Shown: positions 12,721-25,614 of the stretch, one piece after another
Layout of the letters: the number at the start of each line of letters is the position of its first letter
Numbering within the stretch: position 1 is the stretch's first letter
Origin: Zygnema cylindricum
Lineage: Eukaryota; Streptophyta; Zygnematophyceae; Zygnematales; Zygnemataceae
Assembly (NCBI GenBank): GCA_037447655.1
Contig: JBBHKE010000501.1
Coordinates: forward strand, 1 to 64,000
Length of the DNA stretch: 64,000 nt
Direction: 5' to 3'
The notes under the pieces: generated by a model
The model's database searches: none
What the model saw: the letters and a program-made list of their open reading frames with translations, nothing else
Told to the model about the DNA's origin: nothing
Program-made: the position numbers and the translations under genes

Positions 12721-13130
12721 ATAAGTTTAGTGTTCATGGGGGTGAGACAGTTTGGTTACCTTGTTGTTAACTTGTTTCTCGTTTAGCCTTTTGCTTTTTT
12801 TAAAAGAATAATCCAAAATAAACTTTAAAATTAGAAAAATGGTGAAATTAAACAATGTTGCCTTGTGAAAGAAAGTAGGGCCACTTCGAATTGTTGGAAA
12901 AAAATTGAGCATGTTTATGAAACTAAAACATCAAACAAATACATTGTAAAGGGGAGAGGTTTTGTGGCTTGTAATCCATGTTTCATTGTTTATCAATATT
13001 AGTCAATAAACGGTACTTCAACAATTAACACTCACACATGTTCAGCTTCGGCCGACACGGATAGTTTTAGAGCACTTCTTCGTAAGTTTCTTTCACAAAC
13101 GGAGGCGAAAACGAGTGACCGAAAAAAAAT
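12721..13130. other. Spacer, nothing recognised
   Basis: AT-rich sequence between the copia remnant and the hAT remnant. Part may belong to the 5' region of the hAT element, but no terminal inverted repeat could be recognised. Confidence 0.4.
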
Positions 13131-13134
13131 TGCG

Positions 13135-15018
13135 AAAATGGGGGCGTTATGTGTTGCGAGGACCTTCGACCATTTTCGATGGTTGACGGTTCAGGTTTGA
13201 TTTGTTTTGAATTCCAGTTTGGATGGCTTTAATGTATATGTCATTATGACTTGTTTTGTTAATAAATTTATATTTTTGAGCTCTATCACTATTTATTTAT
13301 ATATAATTTATATTCGTACGCTTCTTTTTATTTTAGTATTAATATTTGGTTGTCATGATGTTGTTTTGGTATAAACTTTGTTTATTGATAATGGTTAGTA
13401 ATTGTATGAATTTTTCTTATTGATTTTTTTTTGCTCCCAAGTTTTCAAGCATTTTTCAAGCATTATTTGATGTTGGTGTTTCGTCTAAAAAAAGTGTTGA
13501 CATCGACCAACTACTCTTGTCCATCAATAGAGTAAAAAACTACATTATATCTTCTGCCAAATAAATTTGTTATTTGATCATCCCAAAACTTAAAGAAAAT
13601 ATTGATAACAATATTTTTGTCACATTTACGACCGATCTCTAGACCGAGAAAATAAAAAGAACCTCGTTCATGTCAATAACCGCTCACTTAAATGACAAAT
13701 AATTTAAACTTTATGCATGGACGCATGAAGTCGATCATTTTCCGGAGGAAAAACCTAGCGCGGAAAATGTTTTAGCGGCTTTCAAAAATTGTTTAACCAA
13801 TTTTGAAATGTCCAATTTTGATGTTTTGGAAAACCGTTGCGTTGTTGTGACCGAGAGTGGCTCTAACATGCGTGCGGCTGAAGGTCTACCGATTTTTTAT
13901 TTGGATACCTTACGCGGACCATAAAATTGTTTTAATTGTGACAATGATTTTGAACAAGAGGGAAACTTCCAAACACTACAAATAAGATGTGGAAGTTTTT
14001 GAATTGTTTGATCTAATAAACTCGTGTAAATCATTCGTCACATTTTTCAAACAGAATCATTTTCAAAATCTTTTGAAAAACATTTTGAAACAAAAAATGC
14101 AACGCGGTGGAATTCTTTGCTCCGAATGCTTAAGAGTATTTACGATGCATTCAATGAGATATGACCAATCGCTCAAGCAAAAAATAAATTAATGCTTTTT
14201 GCTTGTATTGATAAGACTCACTTTACCGAACTTATACAATTTTCGGGAAGGTTTTAAGAATCGACCCTAAAGCTGAAAAAGTTAAAAGAACCAACTTTAA
14301 ATTTGGTTTTGTTTGAACTATAGTCTCTCCATAACCATCGTAAGATAAAAAAAGCATCTTACAATAGCGATGAAAAAGAATGCCCGACCGATTCCCCAAA
14401 CTTGCAAAATTTGAAAGAACTTTTTATGAAATTTGCGCTACCGAAGTGGGGCCTTCATAAGTATCATATTATCGCGGCTCTCTTAGATCCCCAATAAAAA
14501 CAAAAGCTTGAAATAATTACGGTACCGAAAAGGGAAATTGAAAGCGCGAGAGTCAAACTTCGAGAGCTCGCACACGACTTCGGTGATGTCGTTGATTACG
14601 GTTGTCTTCAACGTATCACAAAAGAATGAAAAACGTCGCAAATTATGGACGGATTCCACAATTTTTTTGGTGAGCACGTTGACGAAAATGAGGTTTTTAT
14701 TACCACCGACAAAAAAATGCTTGTTAGTGATGAATTGAAACGTTGTTTTGATTAAAACTTAACCAGTGACAAAAAATTGAACTTTAACATACTTGAATGA
14801 TGGAAAAATAATAAATTGTGCGTGCGAAAGATGGATGATTTACTATTCTAGCCGGTGTTGCTAGATATATTCTAGCTATTCCGGCTTCTAGCTCCATGTC
14901 CGAATGCAATTTTTTGGATGCCGGGAACACGATAACAAAGAAGAGGAGCTCACTAGCGGCTTCAATTGTTAATGATCTTTTGTGTGTTAGATCCAACCGA
15001 GATCTTTTAAATGCATAG
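13135..15018 (+). pseudogene. hAT-family transposase pseudogene (DAYSLEEPER/RICESLEEPER-like)
   Basis: Conceptual translation across stops and frameshifts shows hAT landmarks in order. A segment containing EDLRPFSMVDGSGF lies near 13145-13195, followed by an intron-like T-rich gap. Then come a helical block (VKNYIISSAK), FVTFTTDL, a TRWNS segment (KNATRWNSLLRML near 14090-14125) and the C-terminal dimerisation region (PASSSMSECNFLDAGN, KKRSSLAAS) ending at TAG 15016-15018. TRWNS-type and C-terminal dimerisation motifs typify plant hAT transposases with BED zinc fingers; no BED finger could be seen. Many in-frame stops show it is inactive. Confidence 0.8.
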
Positions 15019-15679
15019 TTTTTGTTTTGTTTTGTTTTCTATTTATTGTTTATTTTTTAGTATTAGTTATATATATAATATTTCTTTGTTTATTTTTTGT
15101 ATTTCACAAATTTTATAGTGTTTGTCTTTTCTTTTTTAAAACCGGAATGCTTATTTTTACTAAATTACCAAATCGCAGTATTTATACCACATTTAGATTT
15201 ATAAATTTTGTGTAATTTTTAAGTTTGAGGTTCAGTAATTGTATAATTGAGTTGAAAATAGGACGAGGTTGTGATTTTACTATTTCTATATTTGATACTA
15301 CAAAATATATTTGTTTTTTTTGCTCATCACAATGTGTTTTTTGCTAATTGATTTTCTATGTGAAAAAGAAAGATTTTTTTTTTTAAGCACACATAATTAA
15401 GACTTTACCCTTGTTGCATAATTCATTACATAGTATCGTAGTCAAAATAAAAACCATATGAAAATTGTAGCGGAAAATTTAGATTTGCGAGAGAATAAAC
15501 ATTGATATAAGAGTTTAAACATTAATCTAAGAGTTCTACGCAAAATTAGGAACAAATCTCTTGAAAGAGGTGACTGTCGAGGAAATAAAATATTTGTAAA
15601 GGGGGATGGCAAAAGACAAAATAGTAAAAAGAAAAGGTATACGATCTATTGGTTTGCAAAGGGATATATACCACTACAC

Positions 15680-16025
15680 TAGTGTTGGGTATCAAGTAAA
15701 TTCATATCGCGATAATTTCGATATTCGATATATCGAATATCAATCGTGCAGACTCCTCGATATATCGTACCGAGACCAACATAAATCATCATGATATATA
15801 TCGCAAAAAATGGGTGTCCGTACAGTTTAAGTACGAAAAATCTTACGGATTCGCGTCTCCCTCTAACTAAGCGCGCGCGGAGATGAAAATATTCGGAAAA
15901 AATAATCGCATAAATATCCCGATATTTAGCTTCTCCGAGCCTGGATTCCATATATCGATTATCGGATACCTAAAATTCGATATATATATCGAATATCGGC
16001 AATAGGTCTTCGATACCCAACACTA
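15680..16025. mobile_element. 346-bp hAT-type MITE with perfect 8-bp target duplication
   Basis: The element starts TAGTGTTGGGTATC at 15680 and ends with the exact reverse complement GATACCCAACACTA at 16012-16025. It is flanked by the direct repeat CACTACAC at 15672-15679 and 16026-16033. An 8-bp duplication and TAGTGTTG-type ends are hallmarks of hAT elements. The interior carries TCGATATATCGA palindromes like the 5099-6226 element. It encodes nothing convincing and lies about 660 bp beyond the hAT transposase fossil. Confidence 0.88.
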
Positions 16026-16038
16026 CACTACACCACTC

Positions 16039-16704
16039 ATTGTTATTAGTGTTAATAAGTCATTACTACTTATAGCCAAAAATCACAAAATATAGTTAAC
16101 AACATTACTTAAAGTAGTGGACTATAACCTGCCACGTCTCTTTGCATTTAATAGTTTTATTAATCATAATTTTTCTTAAACACTACATCGCGAATCGTAA
16201 TTAGCGTTATTAACGCTAATTCCGTCACCACGGATTTTGACCCCAAAACAAAAATAAAACAGTAAATAACGCTAAATTATTTTATATTTTACTTAAGGTA
16301 TTTTTTGAATCAGCGTTAACTTTTATAATATAGTATCACTTAAAATCGTGTGGCTTACGGTCGGTGTCTGACCGTGGAAAGTTGTACTGTAGTAACCAAA
16401 AAAATACAAAAAAATGATTTAATACATGTCGTTATGATGTAACTGCGTTTTCACAAACAGCGTAGTGCAAACGTCATAATGACGTGAAAATGTACGATTG
16501 TCAGATTCTGTATGTGTACCTAAAAGATATTAAAAGCGGATAATTATTACGGACAGAAGCTCAAATTAGAGTTATTGATAACCAGAGTACAATTTTTGTT
16601 TGAAAAAACCAAAAAAATATAAATTAAAATTGATAACATTAATTATTTATTTACGATAATTACGATTCGCGGTGTAATAAATGCTTAACGCTAATAACAA
16701 CGAG
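16039..16704. mobile_element. Outer MITE with TTGTTATTAG-GTTAA ends, split by a nested MITE
   Basis: Left end TTGTTATTAGTGTTAATA and right end (reverse complement) TTGTTATTAGCGTTAAGCA form imperfect inverted termini about 660 bp apart, most of it taken by the nested element 16186-16674. A similar pair of ends bounds 42968-43476. The exact boundaries are uncertain. Confidence 0.4.
16186..16674. mobile_element. TA-flanked MITE (mariner/Stowaway-like), copy 1
   Basis: Ends CATCGCGAATCGTAATTA and (reverse complement of the right end) CACCGCGAATCGTAATTA, flanked by TA at 16184-16185 and 16675-16676. Other members with the same CACCG(C/T)(G/C)AATCG termini are at 40875-41400 and 41517-41993, with a truncated end at 33323. 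TA duplication with short inverted termini fits nonautonomous Tc1/mariner elements. No open frame. Confidence 0.75.
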
Positions 16705-16941
16705 CGTTGTATTTTGTACTTTTCCGGTTACGACGGGCACGGTTAGTCGCGAGAAATCGATTTTCGGTTAACTTATATTTTCGTAATCTCGTCTTGGTTA
16801 ACGGTTAACAATTTCGGAGCGTGACATAACCTGGTCGGGGGTCAAGTACTCAGATTTTGGAAGAAAAAAAACGACCGGTTTCGGTTATCTAAAATTTTGA
16901 CTTTTCCGACCTCTGCTTCAGATGTACAATATTTGATAAAA

Positions 16942-17640
16942 CTAGTAAATCACGCCCGTTACACGGGCATGGACTGTGTCCTATTTTTCATGCCCGTTAC
17001 AAGAACCTCGATAGTGTTCCGTTTATCATGTCCGTTTTTCATGCCCGTTACATTTAGGACCGTGTCATGTTTATCAAAACGTCAAAGTACAATTGTACTA
17101 TTTTATACGTTCGTACGGACATTTGTAGACGCGACCCAAAACAAAACGATTTACGAAAATCGGTTGACAAGATCAAGCTACCAAAATCGATGTTATGGAC
17201 AGTGTCCCGTTTATCATGCTCGTTTATCATGCCCGTTTACACGCGCATGGACCACGTTTTGTTTATCGAAACGTTTAAGTACTTTTTGTATTATTTAAGA
17301 CGTCCGTATGTACATTCGTCTACATTTGTAGACGCGACCCAAAACAGCATAACGATTGACGAAAATTCGCGATTGACGGAAATCGAACGGTCACGAACGA
17401 GGGATAGACGGCTGAAGACTCATTACTGCAAGTGGCGGGCGGTTTCATCTGTATTCAATGACATGTTCGGGGAGCCAAGATCGGACGGTTATAAACGATT
17501 ACCGATAGGGTACTTTGAAAGGTACCCGATCGTTGCTGTCGCCCAAGGGGACAGAGTTACCCGTTTGATGACGTCGATCGAGGGACAAAGCTATCGGTTC
17601 GCTGACGTTCGCCGAGGGACACGTAGTTTACGGGTGTAGA
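16942..17640 (-). mobile_element. Helitron-like 3' end with internal ~195-bp duplication
   Basis: On the minus strand the sequence shows a hairpin (GCCCGTGTAACGGGC, 16954-16968) followed by GTGATTTACTAG ending at 16942, with a T next. This is the Helitron 3' signature (hairpin, then CTRR, inserted before T). The body lies to the right, where a block with TTTGTAGACGCGACCCAAAAC recurs at about 17116 and 17324. The 133- and 190-codon open frames over this area are repeat products. The 5' TC end was not located, so the right limit is only the visible repeat extent. Confidence 0.6.
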
Positions 17641-18879
17641 CGGACTGAAAGTGGGCCTATTTTAAGGTTTTAAAACGGACGACCAATGGTCTATAATTTG
17701 TATAAAAATGAAGCAAGTACCTGCGCGCAGTAAAATTTGTCTCTGCGATTCGCGCTTTCATTATTTTGACGCTTAGGGTAGCCTTCATTAGAGAAAAAGT
17801 GGGGATTTTTCCTGAGGGCCGTGCCGTTTCACGTCACTAATCCTACAGTTTGTTAAGACCGTGCACATGGAGGACAATTCTCAAAGACAAAACAAATAAA
17901 AATGGGCCGCGTGGAAAAGGGAAAAAAAATCCATGATGAGCACGCGCGTATGTGCGTACAGGTCGTAAGGGCCACGTGCCTTCCGCCAGGGTGGTTCCAA
18001 TTCGACATAAATTATCCCGTCACGCTCCCACCTTCAAAGTTTGTCCCCGCCTCTTTGTCGTTACGTTTTGGAATTTTGGGTAGTACATTTAATGCCCTCT
18101 GTACGAGTCATCAATTACCTTCGGTGGTGCAGACATTTCCTCCGCTAGTATTGATATTACCTCCGTTCGTACAAATATTGCGTTTAGACTTTGCATTCTA
18201 AGATTCTTTCATCTTTTTAAGCATCTAGTATTAACCTACGTGTTACCAACCAGAATGAGCCACGCAAATAAAAAGTGGTTTATTGACGCGACCTAATGGA
18301 AGGCACGCCCTTCAGTAAAATTTTATGTACAATTACAGATATGCCTAGACACAAAATAACGTTAATATCTAAGTTAGCGCTTACACAAATTCAGTGTTTT
18401 GTCTCTAATGCTAATGACTGTGGTGCAACCTGACGGAAAATCTATTGAGAATTTATGGCAGTAAATGTACTCCTTATTATAGGAAGTTTCCCATAAACCG
18501 CACTTTTGATCCAGCCACAAAGCTTGTAGTTAATAGTACGATAAAAACACTTTATAACCGTGCGTTTCGCTAAACGCTTCATATTTTAAAATATATTGCT
18601 AAAATAGTAAAACGACGGAATGAACCCGAGCGAGGTGAAAGTTTCCTACCGCGAAACCGAAAGCCTCGTCGAAAGCCACAGGCAAAAAACAACAATTCTG
18701 TGTCCTCCATTGGACCACAAAATACAATAAGCCTCTAAATGGTATTTAACTAACCCACTTTAAATCACAACCACTGCTGTCCAGGAAGGCAAAATGACAG
18801 TTTGACTGCACCCCTATGCAGCCTAGACTCCCCTGAGTTCGTAGGAAATAGAATCACTGAAAACGGCCAGCCAGCCGAT
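17641..18879. other. Intergenic, nothing recognised
   Basis: This stretch is of ordinary base composition. The 99-codon open frame at 17902-18201 has no recognisable motif and no splice context, so I do not call it a gene. Confidence 0.4.
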
Positions 18880-19650
18880 AAGTTATGAGGCAGTAAAAAT
18901 GCCAATTTGTACAAACTCTCAAAGGGAGAGGTGACTACCAACCAAAATTTTTTAAGTCCTGATTCCCTCTAATAACTTTTATCTTCTGAAGTACGGACCA
19001 ATCAGATTATTGTACCGTACCAAAAAGTACTGTTGTCGGTGTACATTCTGTACGACATATGTACGACAAGGCTAAAATGTTGACCCGTGTCGGATTTTCA
19101 CTCGTCCGTACGTTCCTCGGAATTCCCATGACCAAATGTCATCTCTCCACTTGGCTCCAGGTCATGCCACGTCATAAAACGCCAAAGTGACCTTTCCGGA
19201 ATCTCGGCAAAGACGTATGCCGTTGGATGCAAACCGACAAATGTCGTCCGTTGAAACAAATGTCAGATTCATTTGTTTCCAGCGGGGTCCAGTTCGCACT
19301 GAATTTAACCCATTTTATGATGTAACATTTACATTTCCGTTAATCGGATTATGGGATGTAACATACTTTAAATACAAATCACACCCTATGTACTCTAGCG
19401 AACATCCACAACAGACTGGTTAGAGCGGACGTCTATGCCAAGCTCTACCGGTCGGGGTTCGAGTCTTGTTGGACTCAACCTTTTTGTAGAGAGTGACTTA
19501 AGGTCACTCTCTAACCCTATCTATGGAGCGGAGGTAGCCATGGCTAAATCACTCTCTCTCTCTCCTTCAATGACTACAACAAGTATGGGGGTAAGAGAGA
19601 AGAGATGAAGACAAGCTGCCTGCATGTTCCCCTTTTCGGCTAATATTAAG
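18880..19650 (+). repeat. Dispersed repeat with TATA-like box and tRNA-like module, copy 2
   Basis: Same landmark order as 10375-11100: CTCTCAAAGGGAGAG, AATTTTTTAAGTCCTGATT, a stretch with CCACGT, a TATA-like ACTTTAAATACAAATC near 19367, CACACCCTATGTAC, then an A-box-like TGGTTAGAGCGG (19418-19429) and a B-box-like GGTTCGAGTC (19456-19465), then CCATGGCT and TGACTACAACAA. The tRNA-like part resembles a tRNA head, but its T-stem is poorly paired, so it is not called a functional tRNA. Confidence 0.55.
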
Positions 19651-19718
19651 ACCTAGAAAATAACAAAAAAAAACTATTTATTTCAACAAAAACAATTTCA
19701 ACTACGCTTTAATTAATG

Positions 19719-20441
19719 GTGCGTCTCCATGTGCCAAAGTAAGGGCTTTTTTTTGTCGTTTTCCTGTAAAACTTAGAGCAGTACCGCTTAAGTTTCAACC
19801 GTACAAAAAAATTGAAAAAAGGAGAAGTACATTTTGCGTCATCGTCGAATTTATGATGTACTACATGTTATCGTCTAATGTTCTTCGACCCACGGCCACG
19901 CCAAAAAACGTCATCTTCAAAATTTTATTTTAAAAACAGGGACGATGTGTTTAAAAACAAAGTATTTTCGAAAACAAATGGGAACACGTATTAGCACGTG
20001 TACAAAAATTTACAAAAGTTTCAAACGAAGTCAATCGACGGCGAAATGTACACTATTCGTTATATTTTGTCCGTTTGCGTTCAAGTATGACGAGGCAAAG
20101 TACACAATTTGTTATTTTTTGTCGGTTTGCGCCCGGTACGGATTTTTTTTCGCCATGGGTCTCAAGATTCCAATGCCATTTCACGTCGAGCGGAGAAGTG
20201 ACGCAAAGGCAAAATGCATCGTCTTCAACAGTGAAACGGCACAGGCTGGGAAGGCGGTACCTTTACAATGTCACGAAAAGTCATGCGACGTCACAAGCAG
20301 CTACAAAAAATAATGTGCGTCATCACTAATTGTAAACGCTGACAGCCGTCACGGGCATTGTCACACCCGAAATCCGGGTCCGCCGAATCTGCGTTAAAAA
20401 ACAAAATTATTTCTCTGAGTTTAAAGTACATGGAGACGCAC
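19719..20441. mobile_element. TIR element (GTGCGTCTCCATGTR ends), copy 1
   Basis: The left end GTGCGTCTCCATGT is matched by ACATGGAGACGCAC at the right. The interior (for example CGTTTTCCTGTAAAACTTAG and GAGAAGTACATTTTGCGTCA) is repeated in the same orientation at 33442-34223. No clear target duplication and no transposase frame; the 122- and 84-codon open frames are not conserved between the copies. Confidence 0.7.
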
Positions 20442-22560
20442 GCTAAGTCAACTTTCACTGCGTGATGATGACGTATGCGCTCGTCCGTTGCATTCCTGAC
20501 AAGCTTTCGGAGAAGGAACCATAAGTTCGTATGTTTCATAAGTATTTTTCCTTGAACAAGTATTTGTATTTAGTTATTTTGCTATTGAATTTGTAGTTTT
20601 GTCCCATAGTTGTTCAAATCGCGCAATTTTTTCCTTTTTTCCGATTAAAACGTGTAATGTGAGAGCGACAGACCCAAGGCGGACAAAGCTGGTCGGTGAG
20701 CCAAAACCAAACGCCACGCGAAAACCCAAAGCGGTAAGTTATGTGTCGGGTTTGTAATCGGCTGCCGTATTTGAAACCCGACACGTGGTAAACGAGGTCC
20801 TCCAATGTGCTCGGAAAGTCAGCACGATGAAAACGGCTCACTAAAACCCGACAGAGTAACGGGTTTAAACGCCAAATACGAAAACGTCAGGAACATATGG
20901 CCTCGTTTTCCCGCTTTTAGATACCCGTTTATACTGATTACGCATGTTGGCTGCCTCTCAGGTGTTTTTATGTTTGCTTTCGAGAGTATAATCCGTTTGC
21001 ATATTAAAAAAAAAACAAATGAACAATTAATAAGTATTTGGGACCATATGGACCACAAGTGAAAAATAAAGCATGATTAGTGTAAAATAGGCATATCGAG
21101 CTATTCTGTACATTGTGCTTATAACACTTTGGTTTATGATACAAACATTTTTTTAACTTATAAATCACAAATGCCTGGGATTCAAATGATAAATAAATTC
21201 ATACGATAAGTTTAAAATTTTCCTCGACTTTTGAGTGACTTTTACATGCCGAAGTAGAAACATTGTCATAACCCTTTATCTGCGGCGATAGACCATTTGG
21301 GGACAGAAATGCGATTTTTTTAGTGTAGCATAGCAACACTTCCTGTTCTTTTAATGGCGTATAAACCGTAATTTAAATTCAGTATTCCAAAATGATAAGA
21401 TGTAATTTTCAATTTAGGACTCTTCTCATTAAATGTTGCGGTTCATATCTAACAATTAAACATGAAATCGGATAAAATGTTGTTTAATCGTCTTAACACG
21501 TTATATTTAAACACACATGGTGCAAAATTTGAAATATAAAAATTGACTGGCAATTCTCACGATATTAAATTTAATAAATTAAAAATTAAACATTTTCGTT
21601 TTGTCGATTAAACATAACATCTATGATCGTCGTTTATAGTATATTGCCTCGTGGACTCAAAGGTTTATACTACTTTGACATGTAACATAAAAGTTGAAAA
21701 TATTGGAATGTAGGCTTAGAAAAAACACCCCCTTCAAATTGCCAATTTGTATGAGCTCTAATAATAAGGTTTATAAGTGTCGCACCCCAAAACCAAGTAA
21801 AAAAGAAAAAGTTAACTTAACCCGTTCGTTTGATGTTTATTCTTTGATCCGTATTTATCATATGATGGCAAAACATTCAATTTTAACCATGATCGAGTTG
21901 TAGAGGCGGGCAATGTGGTAAGTTATTGACGAATTAAGAACTAAAAATGCCAACAACCAGTTTATTTCAGCCTCAAATGGTTTTGTCCCACATCGGACGG
22001 AGTGCTACTTGTAAGACGGGTATTCGTAAAAAACAGAGGGAACGTTTTTGTATGTTATAAAATTGAACTTGTGATAACGTAAAATGTTTATATTTGTTGT
22101 TTAAAATGACCTCACAACTTTAGGTGTTTAGCCATCTCGTCGGGCCAGCAAGTGGTAGGTACGACGTTTGAATATATTAATATGAAACCCAAGATGGAAA
22201 TATTTGAAGGTGTTGATACAAGTCAGTAACATAAATTAAAGTTACTTATTTTGTTAAGATTGGCCCCTTCAAGGTTTAGCGATTGTAGAACCCATTGTGG
22301 TTCACCCATTAAGCTCCTATGGAATAAATGAAACCCTTACCCTAGGGCGAAATGGGTTTGGTTACAAAAATAATGAGTTATATAGTTAACATTTTGTTTG
22401 GTGGTGGGCCCAAACGCACTTCCTCCCTTTCTGGTTTGCAACTTTGGCATACCAGACGTCAAATCAAAAGTTGCTCCACTGAAAATCCGTAAATAGTGTA
22501 CTTTTGTCCAGATTAAACTACGGTCAAGTGTCGAACTTGTTGAATACTACAGTAGCTGAA
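20442..22560. other. Intergenic, repeat fragments only
   Basis: Contains an inverted pair TGTCGGGTTT / AAACCCGACA near 20746-20785 that could form a hairpin, and a ~38-bp segment (20601-20640) whose reverse complement recurs at 34587-34628. No gene is supported. The right part precedes the gene at 23048 and may hold its promoter and 5' UTR, but no clear TATA box or UTR intron can be assigned. Confidence 0.45.
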
Positions 22561-23047
22561 AATAGAAGCCGTACGAATGACGTTTGCTTTCACACGTGAT
22601 CGGATCCATCGCCACTCCGGCCGTCCTGGGAGGAACCGAGATTCACGCTGTCGATCTAATCAAACGTCAGCTCTAAATCTTAACCGTCGGTTTCTCTCGC
22701 ACATAGTACAATTTCCAGTCAACGGAAGCTGCGGCAAAACTGCAAGAAGTAAAACTATCTCAAGCATAAAATGCTCGCAGGGCCAAAGGAGAACAGGAAG
22801 CTGTCAAGCTGGAAACAGAGTGAATATAAGTACACGAGAATACACCAGGTTTTCCACTACGGAAGTATAATTGCTGTTTGAAATAATGTGTGCTGTGCAG
22901 AAGAATGCTGGCATACTCAGTCCATTGTAGCCTTAATTTGTCCTTGTATTTCTCTATTTTAGGTTCCTTGCTCTTCAGTTTTATCTGTTTACAGCTGTGC
23001 ATGAATACCTCTGCAGTGTTCTAACTCCTGTATAAGTCTCACCAAGT

Positions 23048-25531
23048 ATGTTGGCTCGAGAGACCATGGGAAGAAATGGATCGTCGCTGCAAGCGTCTTC
23101 CAGGAACGGCAAAACTAACGAGAAGCTTGCTATTGGTCGACTTGTTGTTGGCCCAGACTTGACTCGTAGTAACTCGTCCACTTCTCGTACGGATTCAGAG
23201 ACAAGTAATGTTAGCGGTAATCGTCAAGGTCTGCCTTCATCACTTTCGCATGGTGACACGTCAGCAACCAATGACGATTCAAACAGGAGGGTTGCAGGAG
23301 TTCCATGGTCTGATCAGGCGTATCCTCCGTACATTGATCATGGAGCAGGCTGGAATGCAAACGAGGAGTATAGTTCGAGAAATGTTGCACCTTCTGTAGT
23401 AAATGTGGGACCTGTTAGGAGTGGACAAATTCCTGACTTTCACAAACGTGGAATGGAAGGGATTCAAGTTTCGGAGCCTCCTGTTTGGGAAAAGACATGG
23501 CACCCTCCTTCTGGACCTCCTGCTTCGGAAGCCTATCATTCTACTCATGGAAATCTGCCAGATTCAGTTCAACAACACTCTCTTCATCCTCAACAGCCTT
23601 TAGGCATGCCCGATACAGCTGTCAGAGTTTCTAGTCACTCTTCAACTGCCGAGTATCATCAAGTCTATTCGTCAGCGGGGGATCATCGATTTCAGCAAGA
23701 ATACTCCAGCTGGCAAGCTGCAAATGGAAAATTTTTCTCGGAAGGTTTGCCTCCGCAAGCGATGTTACATGGTCAAAGCAATGTTCGGCATCCTCCATTA
23801 CCAACAGCTGTTCCTCCATGGGCGATTTCCAGCCAAGAGGAGAATGTAGCAAATGCTGGAGGTATTTACAATTCAGATGAACTCCCCTTACAGTATGATT
23901 ACCCCAATAGCCACTCGAGACCTGCTGCTGTAGAGAGGGAAGAGCTCCGCAGTTCTGGCAGTGGAGGTTTTGACAGGAGCTCCAGTGGGACTGGGAGTGG
24001 CACTTTATCTCCAGAAGTTCCTGGTATAGACTCCAATATTACAGGAAATGGTCACAGTAGTTCCTCAGGCGGTAATCTATCAAGGGTCAATAGCTTCGAA
24101 TTGCAAAATGTACAGAGTTCAAAGGGTCCAAAGGAGAAATCTGAGGGGCCAGCGCGATGGGGAGCGATCGCTCTCGAACATATGGACACTTTCGTTTCAA
24201 GAAGCTCTTTTGACCGGTCTGAAAACAAGCCAAAGTTCCGGAGCACACCTTCAGGAATACAGCCAAAGCAGTTGTCTACGTCACCTTCAGAGGGTCAACT
24301 AACAGCCCGGCCTGCGACATCGACACCAGACGATTCTCGGCTACCTGTACGCCGCCAGCTGTCACCTTCTCTTTCCTCTACATCAAAACAGAGTACTGGG
24401 CAGTCGAATGAAGGAATAGGGGCGTCAAACCCTTCAGTAGTGCAAGCAAAGAATGTGAACAAACTAACTGGAGTATTTATGAAACTTCAGCAGCCCGAGG
24501 GAGTTCAACAGGTTCAGCAGTCTGTGCATGGTTCCCCTCCTCGCCCACAGAATGCATCGGCTTTGCCTTCTCGACGCGAAGGAAACTTCACGTCACCACC
24601 CTCTGGACCTATACAGTCTTCCATCGCGACTGGTACTACATCCTCTGCCACACAGCCTCCTCTCCAGAATCAGCTTGCATCGCGCCCGACCTCTGAAGCC
24701 GTTCAAAACGAAGGAGGGGGACATCTGCCTCGTCGTTCTCAATCTGACATGTCATTACTCAAGACATCAATGCAGGCTCTGCAAGTCACTGTTCAGGGAG
24801 TTGCTCAGTCAGTGCAACAAGTTACAACTGCTCACCAATTGCAGACACAATCCAGCAATTCCATCAGTCAAGAACTAAGTGAGCTTCGAGCTGCGGTGTC
24901 AAAGCTTTCCGAAGGTCTGAATGCTGGCTTCATGCAACTGGCAGCACTCATTCGCCACAAGTACGTTTCAGCCCTGAACTGTATATGTCTTCATTTTTTT
25001 TTTTTAAGCTTGCCTCAATCATCTAGCTTAAAATATTATAATGCTTTCATTCTGTCTCAGCTTTTCATGAACCTTTTTTTTGAATGTTGTAGATTTTCCT
25101 GCATTGGCCATGCATGAGGTTTTCAGCTAGTGAGCAAGGCATGCAGTCTGAATTGTTTATTTGAAGTGAGTAAGCTGTAGGAAATATTAGCGGCTAATTG
25201 TTTGGTGGTGGTGAAACATGGGGTGCAGGGATACACAGCAGCAGGCACGCCTATTAAACCTTGCAACCATGTATGACCAGGACGCTCTTGTGCCGCTGCC
25301 CTCAGATCTCGGCATCATTCCCAGCAATTTTCCAGCCACTCGAAAGGACTTCGTGGATTTGACACCAGAAGCAGTCTTGGAGCTTCTGAAACATTACAGT
25401 CTGCAGTTGGATCCTGCAGACATGCGGTGAGTCCGGCATGCTTGATGGAAACATTTGTTTTCATGAAGAATACTGGTCATTACATCAATCCTAATGAATC
25501 ATACCAGCTGTGGATGTCTATATAGTTTATA

Positions 25532-25614
<83 letters not shown>

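Noticed and set aside
17067-17639. 190-codon open frame
   Set aside because: Lies over the Helitron-like repeat with internal duplication; its two halves repeat because the DNA repeats, and no motif is recognised.
19405-19480. Functional tRNA gene
   Set aside because: A- and B-box-like sequences are present, but the T-stem and acceptor stem do not pair well, and the module lies inside a dispersed repeat.
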